Of a stretch of 64,000 nt of DNA, positions 53,188 to 62,456 are shown one piece after another. The position numbers and the translations under genes are program-made. The notes under the pieces were generated by a model. The model was not told the DNA's origin, did no database searches, and was given only the letters and a program-made list of their open reading frames with translations. The first letter of the stretch is position 1. Each line of letters starts with the position of its first letter. This stretch comes from Bradyrhizobium monzae (GTDB taxonomy: Bacteria > Pseudomonadota > Alphaproteobacteria > Rhizobiales > Xanthobacteraceae), in assembly GCF_021458635.1 (NCBI RefSeq), contig NZ_JAIRDQ010000006.1:459042-523041 (forward strand). Reading direction: 5' to 3'.

Positions 53188-53298
53188 CGGTTCTGATTCC
53201 ATCAGAACCGGGCATGCCCTGAAGCGCCATCGCGCTTCAGGTTATCGTTTGAGCATGATCTTTCGGAAAACCGCTGCACACTTTTCCGGATCATGCTC
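53188..53298. repeat. Three-hairpin dispersed repeat between chvI and chvG
   Basis: Hairpin 1: CGGTTCTGAT/ATCAGAACCG at 53188-53210. Hairpin 2: CCTGAAGCG/CGCTTCAGG at 53218-53241. Hairpin 3: AGCATGATC plus CGGAAAA with TTTTCCG plus GATCATGCT at 53252-53297. The unit resembles a repeat often seen in Bradyrhizobium gaps. Confidence 0.82.
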
Positions 53299-53346
53299 TA
53301 GGATGCGGGGACCGTCGCACGAGCTGTCCTAACGCGGGCGTGAGCA

Positions 53347-55137
53347 TTGCTTGACCGAACGCAGCCTGATCCGAGTTCGAACGCCGAGGACGTTACCGCC
53401 CACGGCGCCTCGGAGCATGAGGACAGACCGGCCGCGCGAGGCTGGGGACCGCTGAACTGGCTCAAGCGCGCCGGCCAGTTCTTCTTCGCGCTGTCGTTCT
53501 CGAGCCTCACCCGCCGCATCGTCTCGCTCAACCTCGCGGGCCTCGTCGCCCTGGTCGCGAGCATCCTCTATCTGTCGCAGTTCCGCGCCGGCCTGATCGA
53601 TGCGCGCGCGCAGAGCCTGCTGGTGCAGGCCGAAATCATCGCCGGCGCCATCAGTGCCTCGGCGACGGTGCAGACCAACGCGATCACCGTCGATCCCGAG
53701 CGGCTGCTCGACCTGAAATTGGGTGAGAGCTATGGCGGGCCCGACGATTCGCTGGATTTTCCGATCAATCCCGAGCGCGTTGCGCCGGTGTTGCGCACGC
53801 TGATCTCGCCGACCAAGACCCGCGCGCGGATTTTCGATCCCAACGGCTCGGTGTTGCTCGATAGCCGTGACCTCGACGTTCTCAGGGCCTTTCCGCTGCC
53901 GCCACCGTCCGAGAAGCCCGGACTGGTCGAGCGCGCCATGGTCGCGACCCGCACCTGGCTGAATCGCGGCGACCTGCCGCTCTATCGCGAACTCGGACGC
54001 GAGAACGGCAATGGCTATGTTGAAGTCGCCGATGCGCTCCAGGGCCAGAAGCGCTCGATGGTGCGTGTCAATGCGCGCGGCGAGGTGATTGTCTCGGTTG
54101 CGGTCCCGGTGCAGCGCTCACGCGCCATCCGTGGCGCGCTGATGCTGTCGACGCAGGGCGACGAAATCGATCAAATGGTCACGGCCGAGCGCCTCGCAAT
54201 TCTGAAAGTCGGCGGCGTCGCAGCCGCCGTCATGATCATGCTGTCGCTGCTGCTCGCGAGCACGATCGCAGGCCCCGTGCGCCGGCTCGCCGACAGCGCC
54301 GAGCGGGTCCGCCGCCGCATCAAGACCCGCGTCGAGATCCCCGACTTCACCCGCCGCCGCGACGAGATCGGTCACCTCTCCGGCGCGCTGCGCGATATGA
54401 CCAACGCGCTTTACAAGCGGATCGAGGCGATCGAGATGTTCGCCGCCGACGTCGCCCACGAGCTGAAGAACCCGCTGACCTCGCTGCGGTCCGCGGTCGA
54501 GACGATGCCGCTGGCGCGCAACGAGAACAGCCGCGCCCGCCTGCTCGAGGTGATCGAGCATGACGTCAAGCGCCTCGACCGCCTGATCTCGGACATCTCC
54601 GATGCGAGCCGGCTCGATGCCGAATTGCAGCGGCAGGATGCGATCCCGGTCGATCTCAAGCGGCTCCTGGGCACGCTGGTTGCCGTTGCCAATGAAACCA
54701 AGCTCGGCCACGACGTCGCGGTCGAGGCGCGCTTCGAGGGCCGCAGCCCGACCGACAATTTCGCGGTCACGGGCCATGATTCGCGGCTCGGGCAGGTGGT
54801 CTCCAACCTCCTCTCCAACGCGCAGTCCTTCTCGGAGGCCGGCAGCAAGGTGCGCCTGACCTGCCGCCGTGTCCGCGGCGAGATCGAGATCGTGGTCGAC
54901 GACGACGGCCCCGGCATTCGCGACGACGCGCTGGAGCGCATCTTCGAGCGCTTCTACACCGACCGGCCGCATCAGGGCTTTGGCCAGAACTCCGGCCTCG
55001 GCCTGTCGATCTCCAAGCAGATCGTCGACGCCCATGGCGGGCGCATCTGGGCGGAGAATCGCGCCGGTCCCACTGACGAAGATGGCGCGCCGACGGTTGC
55101 CGGCGCACGCTTCGTGGTGAGGCTGCCGGCGCTATGA
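53347..55137 (+). CDS. chvG: Sensor histidine kinase ChvG
   Basis: Membrane histidine kinase of 596 residues partnered with ChvI. Transmembrane segments are at residues about 57-78 and 282-303 with a periplasmic sensor domain between them, then a HAMP domain, the DHp helix with phosphoacceptor His371 (ADVAHELKNPLTSLR), the N-box (VVSNLLSNAQSF) and catalytic G-boxes (DDDGPGI, NSGLGLSISKQ). The TTG at 53347 is the only credible upstream start I see, so the N-terminus is less sure. Its stop overlaps hprK by four bases. Confidence 0.95.
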   Translation: MLDRTQPDPSSNAEDVTAHGASEHEDRPAARGWGPLNWLKRAGQFFFALSFSSLTRRIVSLNLAGLVALVASILYLSQFRAGLIDARAQSLLVQAEIIAGAISASATVQTNAITVDPERLLDLKLGESYGGPDDSLDFPINPERVAPVLRTLISPTKTRARIFDPNGSVLLDSRDLDVLRAFPLPPPSEKPGLVERAMVATRTWLNRGDLPLYRELGRENGNGYVEVADALQGQKRSMVRVNARGEVIVSVAVPVQRSRAIRGALMLSTQGDEIDQMVTAERLAILKVGGVAAAVMIMLSLLLASTIAGPVRRLADSAERVRRRIKTRVEIPDFTRRRDEIGHLSGALRDMTNALYKRIEAIEMFAADVAHELKNPLTSLRSAVETMPLARNENSRARLLEVIEHDVKRLDRLISDISDASRLDAELQRQDAIPVDLKRLLGTLVAVANETKLGHDVAVEARFEGRSPTDNFAVTGHDSRLGQVVSNLLSNAQSFSEAGSKVRLTCRRVRGEIEIVVDDDGPGIRDDALERIFERFYTDRPHQGFGQNSGLGLSISKQIVDAHGGRIWAENRAGPTDEDGAPTVAGARFVVRLPAL

Positions 55138-55598
55138 GCCAAGGCAGCTTGAACGACGGCGAGCCGAGCGTTCACGCCTCCGCGGTCAAGGTCGGCCCCC
55201 TGGCGGTGCTGATCCGCGGGCCATCGGGCGCCGGCAAGTCGCGCCTTGCCTTCGATTTGATCATGGCGGGGCGCTCAGGTGTGGTCGACAGCGCCATCCT
55301 GGTCGGGGACGACCGTGTCCATCTGGCGACAGTCGGCAATGAAATTACGGTCCGCCCCGCGCCCCTCCTGGCCGGGCTGATCGAGATTCGCGGGCTGGGA
55401 CTCCGCGGCTGCGACTTCGTGGAGCATGCGACAGTCGGCCTCGTGGTCGATCTGGACGCCGACGACGCCGAACGGCTGCCGCCGCCCGAATTGCTGAAAA
55501 CCACCATTTTCGGTGTTGAAATACCGCGAATCCCGGTCAGGCGCGGCGATTCACCCCTCCCCTTGGTTGTCGCAGCCTTGACCACTACCAAGAGTTAA
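55134..55598 (+). CDS. hprK: Short HPr kinase/phosphorylase
   Basis: C-terminal-type HPr(Ser) kinase, 154 residues, lacking the N-terminal domain found in firmicute HprK. P-loop is RGPSGAGKS near residues 28-36. The end ETIFGVEIPRIPVRRG-like segment (TTIFGVEIPRIPV) is typical of alphaproteobacterial forms. ATGA overlap with chvG and placement before EIIA-Man and HPr match the known chvG-hprK-ptsM-ptsH arrangement. Expected to phosphorylate HPr on its serine. Confidence 0.93.
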   Translation: MSQGSLNDGEPSVHASAVKVGPLAVLIRGPSGAGKSRLAFDLIMAGRSGVVDSAILVGDDRVHLATVGNEITVRPAPLLAGLIEIRGLGLRGCDFVEHATVGLVVDLDADDAERLPPPELLKTTIFGVEIPRIPVRRGDSPLPLVVAALTTTKS

Positions 55599-55610
55599 CC
55601 TCCGCCTAAC
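55595..55610 (+). promoter_or_regulatory. Candidate CtrA-like site before the EIIA/HPr genes
   Basis: TTAA (55595-55598), 7 bases, then CTAAC (55606-55610): one base from TTAA-N7-TTAAC and the same mismatch as the first box upstream of rmuC. It overlaps the hprK stop and lies about 200 bases before the EIIA gene. Support is weak. Confidence 0.3.
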
Positions 55611-55805
55611 CCTTGAGGCGATTGTTTGAAGGGAAATGGTAACCATATGAACCCCACACTCGCGACCGAATAGACCGGCGCAGCTCCCCTTATCCATCCG
55701 TCTAGATTCAGGGAGATACGCAACATCCCCCCTTGCGCGGGGGCTCTGGATGGTCAAAGTGGCGCGTTCGTGCGGTGCACCAAAAGCGCCCGCGGGAGTT
55801 TTCCG

Positions 55806-56207
55806 ATGATTGGTCTAGTACTTGTGACCCACGGGCGCCTTGCCGACGAATTCAAGGCAGCGCTTGAGCATGTCATGGGCCCACAAAAGCAAATCGAAGC
55901 GATTACGATCGGTGCCGAAGACGATTCCGATCTCTGCCGAAGCGACATCATCGAGGCGGTTAACCGCGTCGATTCCGGCGACGGCGTTGCGATCCTCACC
56001 GACATGTTCGGCGGAACGCCGTCGAACCTCGCGATTTCCTGCATGAGCCGGCCGAAGGTCGAAGTGCTCGCGGGCATCAACCTGCCCATGCTGGTGAAGC
56101 TCGCCAAGGTTCGCGAGGAGCGTCCCCTGCCCGACGCGATCGCGATGGCCCAGGAAGCCGGTCGCAAATATGTCACCATTGCCAGCCGGGTGCTCGCCGG
56201 CAAATGA
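55806..56207 (+). CDS. PTS EIIA-Man-like protein
   Basis: Cytosolic PTS EIIA of the mannose class, 133 residues, starting MIGLVLVTHGRLADEF with phospho-His9. The GGTPSNLA loop is conserved. There is no accompanying sugar permease, so it belongs to a regulatory phosphorelay (with HPr and EI-Ntr) rather than to sugar transport. The ATG at 55806 follows GGGAG by several bases. Four-base overlap with HPr. Confidence 0.94.
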   Translation: MIGLVLVTHGRLADEFKAALEHVMGPQKQIEAITIGAEDDSDLCRSDIIEAVNRVDSGDGVAILTDMFGGTPSNLAISCMSRPKVEVLAGINLPMLVKLAKVREERPLPDAIAMAQEAGRKYVTIASRVLAGK

Positions 56208-56521
56208 GCGACGACGCGCCACAAGCCGGGACTGGCGTGCCCGCGGGCGCGATCTCCAAAGAACTCCTGATCATCAACAAGCGCGGCCTGCATGCGCGGG
56301 CCTCGGCGAAATTCGTCCAGGCGGTCGAGCGCTTCAACGCGCAGGTGTGGGTGACGCGCGGCGGCGAGACCGTCGGCGGCACCTCGATCATGGGCCTGAT
56401 GATGCTCGCGGCCGGACCGGGCACGACGATCACGGTCGCCGCCGCTGGTGCTGACGCTGAAGCCGCGATTGTGGCGATCACCGAGCTCGTTGAAAGCAAG
56501 TTCAACGAGGAAGGGGTTTAG
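56204..56521 (+). CDS. Phosphocarrier protein HPr
   Basis: Small PTS phosphocarrier, 105 residues with a 16-residue acidic/Ala extension before the family core. Phosphoacceptor His30 lies in NKRGLHARAS and the regulatory Ser61 in GGTSIMGLMM, the site expected to be targeted by the upstream HPr kinase. Both key residues are present, so the HprK-HPr circuit looks complete. Translationally coupled to EIIA. Confidence 0.95.
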   Translation: MSDDAPQAGTGVPAGAISKELLIINKRGLHARASAKFVQAVERFNAQVWVTRGGETVGGTSIMGLMMLAAGPGTTITVAAAGADAEAAIVAITELVESKFNEEGV

Positions 56522-56530
56522 GCCTCTCGA

Positions 56531-58156
56531 TCACTTCGCCGGCGGAGCGATGTAGACGTTCCACGTCATCGACGGGCCAGCCTTGCCGTGGGTGAAACGG
56601 CGCGTCGTCATCACGATGCGCTCGGCGTTCGGCGCGATCTCGGACGCCCACTTCTCGAATGCAGGCAGGCGGCCGTCGGTCGGATCGAACACGCCGATGA
56701 AGCCGTACTTCTTCACGTCGTCGAGTGTCGCCAACCCGGAGTTCCACGCTTCGTTGGGGATGAACGCAACCGGATGATCTGGGCTGTAGAACACCATTGG
56801 CTGGATCGATTCCATCGTGCCGGCAACGATCGCCCAGCGCGAGGCGAAGCGCGAATGCCAGGCCTGGGTCAGCTCGCGCGCGAGCTCCGAGCGTGCGCCA
56901 TAAGTCGCCGTGTTGTCCGAATTCGCCGCCATCTCGCGTGCGGCGATCCAGGGTGAAGCGACGAGCGTCGCAATGCTGAGCACGAGCCAGATCGCTACGA
57001 TGTTGAACAGCACGGCGCTCTGCACCCGCAGCGCCGGGATCGCGACCAGTGCAAGCGGCACCAGGAAGAACAGCGAGATGCCCCAATCGGTTTTCATGTA
57101 GATCGAGAACACAAGCGCGCCGAGCGGCGGCCCGGCTGCGACGATGATCTGGATGATCCAGATGTTCAGCGCCTGGGAAACATTGACGCCCAAATTGGCG
57201 CCGCGTGCCCAGGCCCGCGTGACGATGCGTAGGGGAGCGCGCCCGGGCAGCGAGAGCCATGGCGGCACCAGCGCCATCGCGAGTGCGGCGAGCGCCGCCG
57301 GCAGCGCCAGCAGCGCGGCATTGTGCAGGACATAGCCGAACACGAGCTGCCTAACCTGGCCGGCATCCTCGATGCTGTAGGTGTCACCGGCATAGGTCAG
57401 CGGCACGAAATGCGCATCCGCCAGCCAGATGATGTGTGGGATCATCGCCACGACCATTGTCGCGATCGCGACCCAGGGCGCCGGCGACAGCAGGAACTTC
57501 ATGCGCTGCGGATGAATCAGCGCGGCGAGGCCAATGGCGCCGATCATGGTCAGCACCCAATATTTGGTCATCAACGCCAGCGCGCCGGCGAGCCCGAGCC
57601 AGAGTCCGGACTGCCAGCTCCGCTTCTCGAACGCGTTGAGATAGGCGAGCACGAGTAGCGGCAGCGTGACGAGCTGAAGCAGATCGGGGTTGTACTTGAA
57701 CCCCTTGAAATTGAAGATCGGATAGAGCGCGACCATCACCACGACCAGGAACGCGCGGCGTGGGTCGACCACACGCAACGCAACCAGCCAGCAGATCACC
57801 ATGCCGACGCTGACCGTTGCCATCGCCAGCGCGTAGGTCGCCCAATCCGCTGCCGGGAGAACCGAAAACCAGAGCCCGGCGATCCAGCCCGACAGCGGCG
57901 GATGCTTGCCGTAGCCCCACAGGAATTTCTGGCCCCAGCCCCAGGCCTCTGCGACGTCCATGTGAACGTCCTGCGCCGCCTTGAGGTTGATTAGGATAAA
58001 GGTCCAGATCACGGCATGCAGGATCGAGAGCTGGATCACCAGCCAAAGCCGGGCCTCGGGCCGGGTCGCGTAGGCAACCAGCCAGGCCCGGAAACGGTCA
58101 AAGCCGAGGCGGGTGTTCGCGCGCGCCCGGGCGGAGGGGATCGAGGTCGTTGACAT
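56531..58156 (-). CDS. GT39/ArnT-like membrane glycosyltransferase
   Basis: Integral membrane protein of 541 residues with about 10-12 hydrophobic segments, related to the PMT/ArnT family that transfers sugars from lipid carriers to acceptors outside the inner membrane. The first loop has DVHMDVAEAWGWGQKF and GKHPPLSGW, characteristic of this group and including acidic catalytic candidates. The start ATG at 58156 gives MSTTSIPSAR. It is convergent with HPr and divergent from lepA. Acceptor unknown. Confidence 0.85.
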   Translation of the reverse strand: MSTTSIPSARARANTRLGFDRFRAWLVAYATRPEARLWLVIQLSILHAVIWTFILINLKAAQDVHMDVAEAWGWGQKFLWGYGKHPPLSGWIAGLWFSVLPAADWATYALAMATVSVGMVICWLVALRVVDPRRAFLVVVMVALYPIFNFKGFKYNPDLLQLVTLPLLVLAYLNAFEKRSWQSGLWLGLAGALALMTKYWVLTMIGAIGLAALIHPQRMKFLLSPAPWVAIATMVVAMIPHIIWLADAHFVPLTYAGDTYSIEDAGQVRQLVFGYVLHNAALLALPAALAALAMALVPPWLSLPGRAPLRIVTRAWARGANLGVNVSQALNIWIIQIIVAAGPPLGALVFSIYMKTDWGISLFFLVPLALVAIPALRVQSAVLFNIVAIWLVLSIATLVASPWIAAREMAANSDNTATYGARSELARELTQAWHSRFASRWAIVAGTMESIQPMVFYSPDHPVAFIPNEAWNSGLATLDDVKKYGFIGVFDPTDGRLPAFEKWASEIAPNAERIVMTTRRFTHGKAGPSMTWNVYIAPPAK

Positions 58157-58269
58157 CGGCGTTGCGTAGCGCGTTTTGGCTCCGCTTGGAATCAGCTTGG
58201 CGTGAAGAAAGGCCCTGAAAATACAGCAATATGGTTGCCGCACGGGGATGTGAGTGGTATCCCGCGCCC

Positions 58270-60081
58270 ATGACGACCGTCCCCATTTCCAACATCCGCA
58301 ATTTCTCCATCGTCGCCCATATCGACCATGGCAAATCGACGCTGGCCGACCGCCTGATCCAGATGACCGGCGGCCTCTCCGACCGCGAAATGGCGGGCAA
58401 GGAGCAGGTGCTCGATTCCATGGACATCGAGCGCGAGCGCGGCATCACGATCAAGGCACAGACGGTGCGGCTCGCCTACCACGCCAAGGACGGCAAGGAT
58501 TACATCTTCAACCTGATGGACACACCCGGCCATGTCGACTTCGCCTACGAGGTCTCGCGGTCGCTGGCGGCCTGCGAGGGTTCCCTGCTCGTGGTCGACG
58601 CCAGCCAGGGCGTCGAAGCGCAGACGCTCGCCAATGTGTACCAGGCGCTCGACAACAATCACGAGATCGTTCCGGTCCTGAACAAGGTCGACCTTCCGGC
58701 TGCGGAGCCGGAGAAGGTCAAGCAGCAGATCGAGGACGTCATCGGCATTGATGCGTCCGACGCCGTGATGATCTCGGCCAAAACCGGCCTCGGCATTCCC
58801 GACGTGCTGGAGGCCATCGTCACTCGCCTGCCGCCGCCGAAGGGCGATCGCGACGCGACCTTGAAGGCGCTGCTGGTCGACAGCTGGTACGACGTCTATC
58901 TCGGCGTCGTCGTGCTGATCCGCGTCGTCGACGGCGTCATGAAGAAGGGCAGCCGCGTGCGCATGATGGGCACGGGCGCGGCCTACGACATCGAGCGCGT
59001 CGGCTTCTTCACGCCGAAGATGACCCAGGTCGACGAGCTCGGCCCCGGCGAGATCGGCTTCATCACCGCCGCGATCAAGGAAGTCGCCGACACCCGCGTC
59101 GGCGACACCATCACCGACGACCGGAAGCCGGTGACCGAGATGCTGCCGGGCTTCAAGCCGGCGATCCCCGTCGTGTTCTGCGGCCTGTTCCCGGTCGATG
59201 CCGACGACTTCGAAACGCTGCGCGCCGCGATGGGCAAGCTACGGCTGAACGACGCCAGCTTCTCCTTCGAGATGGAAACCTCCGCGGCCCTCGGCTTCGG
59301 CTTCCGCTGCGGCTTCCTCGGGCTGTTGCATCTGGAGATCATCCAGGAGCGGCTGTCGCGCGAGTTCGACCTCAACCTGATCGCGACCGCGCCGAGCGTC
59401 ATCTACAAGATGAAGCTGAACGACGGCAGCGAGATCGAGATCCACAATCCGATCGACATGCCCGACGTGGTCAAGATCGCGGAGATCCAGGAGCCCTGGA
59501 TCGAAGCGACGATCCTGACGCCCGACGACTATCTCGGCAGCGTGCTGAAGCTGTGCCAGGACCGCCGCGGCGCGCAGAAGGAGCTGACCTATGTCGGCTC
59601 CCGCGCGATGGTGAAATACGATCTGCCGCTCAACGAAGTGGTATTCGATTTCTACGACCGGCTGAAATCGGTCTCCAAGGGCTACGCCTCGTTCGACTAT
59701 CATCTGACCGACTACAAGCCGGCCGACCTCGTCAAGATGCAGATCCTGGTCAACAACGAACCGGTCGATGCTCTCTCGATGCTGGTGCATCGCACCCGCG
59801 CCGAAGGCCGCGGCCGCGCCATGGTCGAGAAGATGAAGGACCTGATCCCGCCGCACATGTTCCAGATCCCGATCCAGGCGGCGATCGGCGGCAAGGTGAT
59901 CGCGCGCGAGACGGTGCGCGCGCTGCGCAAGGACGTCACCGCCAAGTGCTACGGCGGCGACATCACGCGCAAGCGCAAGCTTCTGGAGAAGCAGAAGGAA
60001 GGCAAGAAGAAGATGCGGCAGTTCGGCAAGGTCGACATCCCGCAGGAAGCCTTCATTGCGGCGCTGAAGGTGGACAGCTGA
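58270..60081 (+). CDS. lepA: Elongation factor 4 (LepA)
   Basis: Ribosomal back-translocating GTPase of 603 residues, typical length. G1 is AHIDHGKSTL, G2 region RGITIKA, G3 DTPGHVDF and G4 NKVDLP; the C-terminal domain (KRKLLEKQKEGKKKMRQFG) is LepA-specific. The ATG after GCGCCC is chosen because it matches the family start MTTVPISNIRNFSIVAH. Gap downstream contains short non-coding sequence and a tiny gene on the opposite strand. Confidence 0.97.
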   Translation: MTTVPISNIRNFSIVAHIDHGKSTLADRLIQMTGGLSDREMAGKEQVLDSMDIERERGITIKAQTVRLAYHAKDGKDYIFNLMDTPGHVDFAYEVSRSLAACEGSLLVVDASQGVEAQTLANVYQALDNNHEIVPVLNKVDLPAAEPEKVKQQIEDVIGIDASDAVMISAKTGLGIPDVLEAIVTRLPPPKGDRDATLKALLVDSWYDVYLGVVVLIRVVDGVMKKGSRVRMMGTGAAYDIERVGFFTPKMTQVDELGPGEIGFITAAIKEVADTRVGDTITDDRKPVTEMLPGFKPAIPVVFCGLFPVDADDFETLRAAMGKLRLNDASFSFEMETSAALGFGFRCGFLGLLHLEIIQERLSREFDLNLIATAPSVIYKMKLNDGSEIEIHNPIDMPDVVKIAEIQEPWIEATILTPDDYLGSVLKLCQDRRGAQKELTYVGSRAMVKYDLPLNEVVFDFYDRLKSVSKGYASFDYHLTDYKPADLVKMQILVNNEPVDALSMLVHRTRAEGRGRAMVEKMKDLIPPHMFQIPIQAAIGGKVIARETVRALRKDVTAKCYGGDITRKRKLLEKQKEGKKKMRQFGKVDIPQEAFIAALKVDS

Positions 60082-60317
60082 GGCACCGTCGCTGACTTGC
60101 GACGGCTGTCCCTTGGGCGCACGAGCCGCGGCTCAAACCAAAACCGCGAAAACAACCCCATGCACAGTAGCCGGCGGCTTCTCGGCATGCACATTTTCGA
60201 TTTTTACGAAAATCACTTGACGCGTCGGGCAAAACACCGGCAGGATGCCATTATGGCAGCGCGTGACCGGCTGCGCCAAAGCCCGTTGAAGCGGCTTTTG
60301 GTTCTACTCCGTCAAGC
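60082..60317. other. Non-coding gap after lepA
   Basis: No convincing gene on either strand. An inverted repeat ATTTTCG ... CGAAAAT at about 60191-60211 is followed by CACTTGACGCGTCGGGCAAA, a string resembling sequences repeated in Bradyrhizobium gaps; I cannot confirm copies elsewhere. Confidence 0.35.
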
Positions 60318-60506
60318 TCAAGGGCGCTCTCTTTCCGCGTGCCCGTCGCATTCCCGCATGGGCTCAGCAGTGTCGTCGGGGTGGCCGGCCTCGCAATTCT
60401 CTTCAGGAACTCGAGCAGTGCCAGGCCACAGCAGCAGCTGCTTCCGCATCTCGGCGAGGCGCGCACGGCAAAATTCGCGATAAAGCACGTCAAATATGAT
60501 GGGCAT
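60318..60506 (-). CDS. Small hypothetical protein
   Basis: A 62-residue basic/acidic protein starting MPIIFDVLYREFCRARLAEM and becoming hydrophilic and low-complexity at the C-terminus (EPMRECDGHAERERP). A GGAG ribosome site precedes the ATG. The N-terminal helix is plausible protein; no family recognised. Opposite-strand sequence carries no better frame. Confidence 0.45.
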   Translation of the reverse strand: MPIIFDVLYREFCRARLAEMRKQLLLWPGTARVPEENCEAGHPDDTAEPMRECDGHAERERP

Positions 60507-60710
60507 GATCGAACTCCATCAGATCCTTCGCGGGTCCTTGCTGGTGCTCATTGCGGCGTGTCCTGTCCGGACGTTTCGTCACGCCAAGCTGACGCAAGAT
60601 CCTGCAGCGCGCTTAACTGGCGGCTTACATTTTCCTCACCCGGGGCTTATTCTTCACGCTTCAGGCGGCGCCAAAGCCCGGCAAATCGGGGCGACTGAAG
60701 GATCCGCAGC

Positions 60711-62258
60711 TTGCGCTATCTGTTCGACGACTTTGCATTCGACACAGTCCGGCGCGAGCTGCATCGCGGGGCCAACGTCGTCTCCGTCGCGCCACAGGTA
60801 TTCGACCTGCTCGATTACCTGATCCGCAACAGGGAGCGCGTCGTCAGCAAAGGCGATCTCATCGACGCTATCTGGAACGGGCGGAGCGTGTCCGATGCAG
60901 CGCTGACGACCCGCCTGAATGTCGCTCGGAGCGTGATCGGAGATACAGGCGAGGATCAGCGCCTGATCAAAACATTGCCGCGCAAAGACTTTCGCTTCGT
61001 CGCGCCGGTGGTGGAGGCGCAAGGACCCGCAGACGCTGAAACCACCGCCAACTCGATCATGCCGGCGCTCACGCTCCCCAACAAGCCCTCGATCGCGGTT
61101 CTCCCCTTCGCCAATCTGAGCGGTGATCCGGAGCAAGACTATTTTGCGGATGGCATGGTGGACGAGATCATCACCGCCTTGTCGCGGTTCAAATCCCTGT
61201 TCGTGATCGCGCGCAATTCCAGCTTTACTTACAAGGGCAGGGCCGTCGATATCAAACTGGTCGGGCGCGAGCTCGGTGTTCGTTACGTCCTGGAAGGAAG
61301 TGTGCGCAAAGCTGCGGGAAAAGTCCGCGTTACCGGTCAATTGATTGATGCCATGACTGGCGCGAACCTTTGGGCTGATCGATTTGAAGGCGATCTCGTC
61401 GATGTTTTTGCGCTTCAGGACGAGGTAGCGGTCAATGTTGTCTCCGCCATTCAGCCGAGATTGCTTCAAACCGAAATAGTCCTGGCTGCGCGTCGGCCGA
61501 ACAATCTCAGTGCCTATGATCTTTGTCTTCGGGCACAACACCTCCAGTCATGGACCCGGGGCGGATCCGACGAGAGCCTTCGGCTTGCCTCTCGTGCATT
61601 GGAGATCGACCCTCGGTACGGCTTTGCCGCTACCCTTGCGGCGGAATGTCATATCCGGAATGTGCGCCAGGGATGGGCAGCGGATCCGAAGTCGGAAATT
61701 GCAGAAGGATTTCGGCTTCTGCGGTTCGCGCTCAATATCGACGGGAACGCCACCTTGGCACTGAGCATGCTTGGCCGCGCAACGGCTTCCTTTTCTGCCG
61801 ACTTCGATACGGCAGTAGAGATGGTCGACCGTGCGGTCGCTTTAAACCCGAATTCATTCCGCGCATGGGAAGAGCGAGGCTGGACCCACCTGACAGTGGG
61901 GCAGCCCGAAGAGGCAATCCGCAGCTTTGGGCGCCGCATTCGATTAAGCCCCTTCGACCCGTTGCTCTTCGCAACGTTTGCTGGAATGAGCATGGCGCTG
62001 ATCGGGCTTGGTCGCTTCGATGAGGCGATCTCTGCAGCGAAGAAGGCCGCCCGCCAGAACCCACTTTTTCCTTTCACTTATCGCTGCCTTGCGTCAGCAC
62101 TAGCTCATCGGGAGCGCGAAGCAGAGGCAAGGCAGGCAGTGGCCACTCTGCTCGAACTCGACCCCGACTTTCGCATTTCCAAACGTGTCGCGCCCGGCGA
62201 CCTATTGGGGCTTCGGTCGTATATCGACGGCCTCCGCAAAGCAGGCGTTCCAGAGTGA
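60711..62258 (+). CDS. CadC-like winged-helix regulator with adenylate-cyclase-type TolB/TPR region
   Basis: A 515-residue regulator. Residues about 1-95 are a winged-helix CadC/OmpR-type DNA-binding domain (FDTVRRELHRG, DLIDAIWNGRSVSDAALTTR). Residues about 122-165 contain SIAVLPFANLSGDPEQDYFA, a segment typical of TolB-like/adenylate-cyclase-associated regions, followed by TPR-like helices to the end (residues about 280-500). TTG start preceded by GAAGGA. Possibly a stand-alone stress or signal-responsive transcription factor; no cyclase catalytic domain is present. Confidence 0.85.
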   Translation: MRYLFDDFAFDTVRRELHRGANVVSVAPQVFDLLDYLIRNRERVVSKGDLIDAIWNGRSVSDAALTTRLNVARSVIGDTGEDQRLIKTLPRKDFRFVAPVVEAQGPADAETTANSIMPALTLPNKPSIAVLPFANLSGDPEQDYFADGMVDEIITALSRFKSLFVIARNSSFTYKGRAVDIKLVGRELGVRYVLEGSVRKAAGKVRVTGQLIDAMTGANLWADRFEGDLVDVFALQDEVAVNVVSAIQPRLLQTEIVLAARRPNNLSAYDLCLRAQHLQSWTRGGSDESLRLASRALEIDPRYGFAATLAAECHIRNVRQGWAADPKSEIAEGFRLLRFALNIDGNATLALSMLGRATASFSADFDTAVEMVDRAVALNPNSFRAWEERGWTHLTVGQPEEAIRSFGRRIRLSPFDPLLFATFAGMSMALIGLGRFDEAISAAKKAARQNPLFPFTYRCLASALAHREREAEARQAVATLLELDPDFRISKRVAPGDLLGLRSYIDGLRKAGVPE

Positions 62259-62264
62259 CGTGGC

Positions 62265-62456
62265 CTATCCGACCGCAAAATCCGCCGCGGTCTCCACATG
62301 AATGGCCGTCGTATCGAATGTCTCGACCGACGTGTCGGCAGCCCCCACCAGCATCGTGATCTCGGTGCAGCCGAGGATGATGCACTCCGCGCCGCGGGCG
62401 ACCAAGCCAAGCTCCAGCTCGCTGAGCTGTTCGACCAACTGCTCGACGATGAATGC
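62265..62456 (-). pseudogene. Aspartate/glutamate racemase C-terminal remnant
   Basis: On the minus strand a frame reads AFIVEQLVEQLSELELGL ... GAECIILGCTEITMLVG ... FDTTAIHVETAADF and stops at 62265-62267. CIILGCTEI with the Cys and the DTTAIHVE end are characteristic of the Asp/Glu racemase family, but the N-terminal two-thirds is absent and an in-frame stop lies at 62457-62459. The sequence to the right has no matching racemase part in any frame I read. Convergent with the regulator gene. Confidence 0.72.
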
